Below, piece by piece: positions 62,529 to 64,000 of a DNA stretch of 64,000 nucleotides (position 1 is the stretch's first letter; each line of letters opens with the position of its first letter). The notes beneath the pieces were generated by a model that was not told the origin of the DNA, did not search any database, and worked only from the letters and a program-made list of their open reading frames with translations. The stretch lies in the NCBI RefSeq assembly GCF_900105615.1, contig NZ_LT630003.1, forward strand, positions 372,001 to 436,000. The letters are read 5' to 3'. Origin of the DNA: Lacrimispora sphenoides JCM 1415 (GTDB taxonomy: Bacteria; Bacillota; Clostridia; Lachnospirales; Lachnospiraceae). A program made the translations under genes and the position numbers.

Positions 62529-63332
62529 TTGAGTGAACAGAAAGTACAATGTAGACTGTGCGAGCAGTTTTTCGATGATCTGGATATGAGTGAAGAGCAT
62601 TATCCTGCTCATAGTGTTGGAAATGATGATATTATTCAGTTAGATTTTATTAAGCTCGCAGATGATTTCATGGGTGAAAACAAAGAATTAAATAGAAAGA
62701 TTGGAAATGCGATTAGGAATGGAGAGAATTTGCAAAGTACAGCGGAAGAATACTTTGATAATAGTCTAGCGGAAGATTTGTATCCAAAAGGAAGAACTGC
62801 ACGTACATTATGTCGGAAATGTAATATGTTTTTTGGCAAATATGACGAGGCATATAAAAAATTCTTTGATGAAGATGGTAATCCAAAGAAGATAAAGGGT
62901 TTTCAAGAGCAGACGAAGCTTCAAATTGTAAAGGCATTATACGCTAAGTTTTTATCGATACCTGAGACACAAGGAATAAAGTTTGATTTTTTAGATTTTC
63001 TGAGAGATCCAGATGCTAAGAAATACAACGGAGAATGGCGGCTTTACTTTGTAAAGCGTGATTATTCTACAGATCCAATGGGATTTAAAGATATTCAAAC
63101 AGGTAAGATTGACTGGAATATGGATGGTAAGATGCTAGTATTCGAGTTATCTGATGAAAAGTTCATATTCAATTTACTTAACTTCGAAAAACATGATGCA
63201 TTTGAAATGAATAATATTTTTGACATCATGGAAAAAAACTACTCTTTGGTTGTAGGATGTCATGATATGTCAGGGGGATATCATGGTCAAATGATGCTTA
63301 AAAGAGCATTTAGCGGTATGGAGATGACTTAA
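62529..63332 (+). CDS. HNH-type putative endonuclease behind McrBC
   Basis: A 267-residue protein with a split zinc/HNH-like site at the N terminus: Cys8-x2-Cys11, EEHYPAH (His24, His28), and CRKCN (Cys95, Cys98, Asn99) followed by FFGKYDEAY. This is the pattern of HNH/beta-beta-alpha-metal nucleases. The C-terminal 150 residues are unassigned. It starts with TTG at 62529, well placed behind AAGGGGG, 24 bases after mcrC, so it is the third gene of the operon. It may supply an extra nuclease. Confidence 0.72.
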   Translation: MSEQKVQCRLCEQFFDDLDMSEEHYPAHSVGNDDIIQLDFIKLADDFMGENKELNRKIGNAIRNGENLQSTAEEYFDNSLAEDLYPKGRTARTLCRKCNMFFGKYDEAYKKFFDEDGNPKKIKGFQEQTKLQIVKALYAKFLSIPETQGIKFDFLDFLRDPDAKKYNGEWRLYFVKRDYSTDPMGFKDIQTGKIDWNMDGKMLVFELSDEKFIFNLLNFEKHDAFEMNNIFDIMEKNYSLVVGCHDMSGGYHGQMMLKRAFSGMEMT

Positions 63333-63340
63333 TGTAATAG

Positions 63341-63363
63341 CTTGTGGTCACGATGACCACAAG
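63341..63363 (+). terminator. Hairpin after the HNH gene
   Basis: CTTGTGGTCA-CGA-TGACCACAAG is a perfect 10-base stem with a 3-base loop, nine bases after the stop. There is no T-tract, so it may be a transcript-stabilising hairpin or a protein-binding palindrome. Confidence 0.5.
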
Positions 63364-63391
63364 TGACCTAAGATGGTGTGAGGTGAAAAGA

Positions 63392-63932
63392 ATGTATGAA
63401 GCATTAACTGAGTATATTACTAAATTAGATCGTTCAGAATACGGTGGTGAAAATACCTAATGATGAAGTGATGTCAGAATTTCAAGTATTGATCGCAGAA
63501 ATATCAGGTGTTGACGGACTGGACTTGCAACAAATGCTTTCTTGTCTGATTAATAAAGATATGAAACGGTTTTTTGAATTGTATCAGGATATTGTAATAT
63601 CCTGTACCAGTTATATGAATGCAAAGGAAAATGCATATCATATGCTGTTTTTAGGGATGTGCATTGCACTTAGAGGAGCTTATAAAGTAACAAGTAATAT
63701 AGAGGCTGGATATGGAAGAAGCGATATCACCCTGGAAGCATTAATGAATGCTCGCAGCCATGTAATTATTGAATTTAAGCAAGGGGAAGATCTGGAACGT
63801 CTGAAAGAGGAGGCGTTAGAGCAGATTATTGAGAACCAATATTATACAGGATTAAAGGGGGAAGTTATTTGCATTGGACTAGCGCATGATAAAAAACGAT
63901 GTAGTATGGTGCATAAGACTTTGCAGATTTAA
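63392..63932 (+). pseudogene. Remnant of an AAA-ATPase-like/PD-(D/E)XK nuclease gene
   Basis: The ORF from 63444 (VKIPNDEVMSEFQVLIAEI, then YHMLFLGMCIALRGAYKVTSNIEAGYGRSDITLEA, HVIIEFKQGED, ENQYYTGLKGEVICIGLAHDKKRCS) is the C-terminal nuclease half of the DUF1703-type proteins (PD-(D/E)XK: Asp in RSDI, Glu-x-Lys in EFKQ). A short preceding frame (MYEALTEYITKLDRSEYGG, from 63392) looks like part of the same gene in another frame. The usual 300-residue N-terminal ATPase-like domain is missing. The nuclease motif survives, so a short functional form cannot be ruled out. Confidence 0.7.
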
Positions 63933-64000
63933 TAAATATATATTGAAGAAAGTTATTTAAGGTTAGGAGCTTATTTCATGTAATTTTAAAAATAGTTGTA

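Noticed and set aside
1..64000. tRNA or rRNA genes
   Set aside because: No cloverleaf-like or rRNA-like segment was noticed on reading; a tRNAscan run would be needed to be sure.

Overview
The window looks like a chromosome segment of an anaerobic Firmicute of the Lachnospiraceae / Clostridium cluster XIVa type. This is inferred from the housekeeping genes (DnaE, PfkA, DusB, GreA, LysS), the AGGAGG ribosome binding sites, Lachnospiraceae-style mobile genes and several insertion-sequence types; the species cannot be fixed from the sequence alone.

Bases 1 to about 21,920 are core chromosome with moderate GC. They hold the 3' part of dnaE, pfkA and a LUD-domain gene, then a pectin/galacturonate locus. 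That locus has a GH105 unsaturated-glycuronyl hydrolase, an AraC regulator, a three-gene sugar ABC transporter with an inserted degenerate GH105-like gene, a GH28 polygalacturonase, a sugar isomerase/epimerase-like protein, the divergently oriented uxaA-uxaB operon and a LacI regulator. Identical GTAAGCGCTTAC palindromes sit just downstream of the -10 boxes of the ABC operon and of the lacI gene, and a one-step variant (GTAAGTACTTAC) sits at the same place before uxaA, so one LacI protein plausibly controls uptake and catabolism together. A DUF1292 gene, dusB, greA and lysS close the core part.

From about 21,990 to 46,125 the composition becomes AT-rich and the content is that of an integrated mobilizable element. 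It carries an Xis-like HTH gene, a candidate oriT, a MobC-like protein and a short relaxase, an XRE regulator, and a WYL regulator followed by three unrecognised genes (two proteins with hydrophobic segments and one with a single 4Fe-4S motif). Next come a secreted cell-wall-binding protein, a complete IS21-family element, and a recombination module (DUF932, RadC-like, YqaJ exonuclease, a frameshifted RecT, DUF5688). A large orphan gene follows, then a three-gene cluster ending in a HerA/FtsK-like ATPase, a Tn916-type excisionase and a tyrosine integrase.

From 46,100 to the end is a defence island whose modules are separated by wrecked insertion sequences (IS66, IS3, IS256). The modules are a complete four-gene Qat system (qatA-D), a type II restriction-modification unit (small HTH control-like gene, C5 methyltransferase, SacI/HaeII-like endonuclease), two unrecognised genes, a small membrane protein, a McrBC pair with a following HNH protein, and the remnant of a PD-(D/E)XK nuclease gene.

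The best candidates for something undescribed are the WYL-headed four-gene cargo (24,336-29,173), the three-gene ATPase cluster (41,696-44,557), the 622-residue orphan at 39,447 and the pair at 57,281-58,432.
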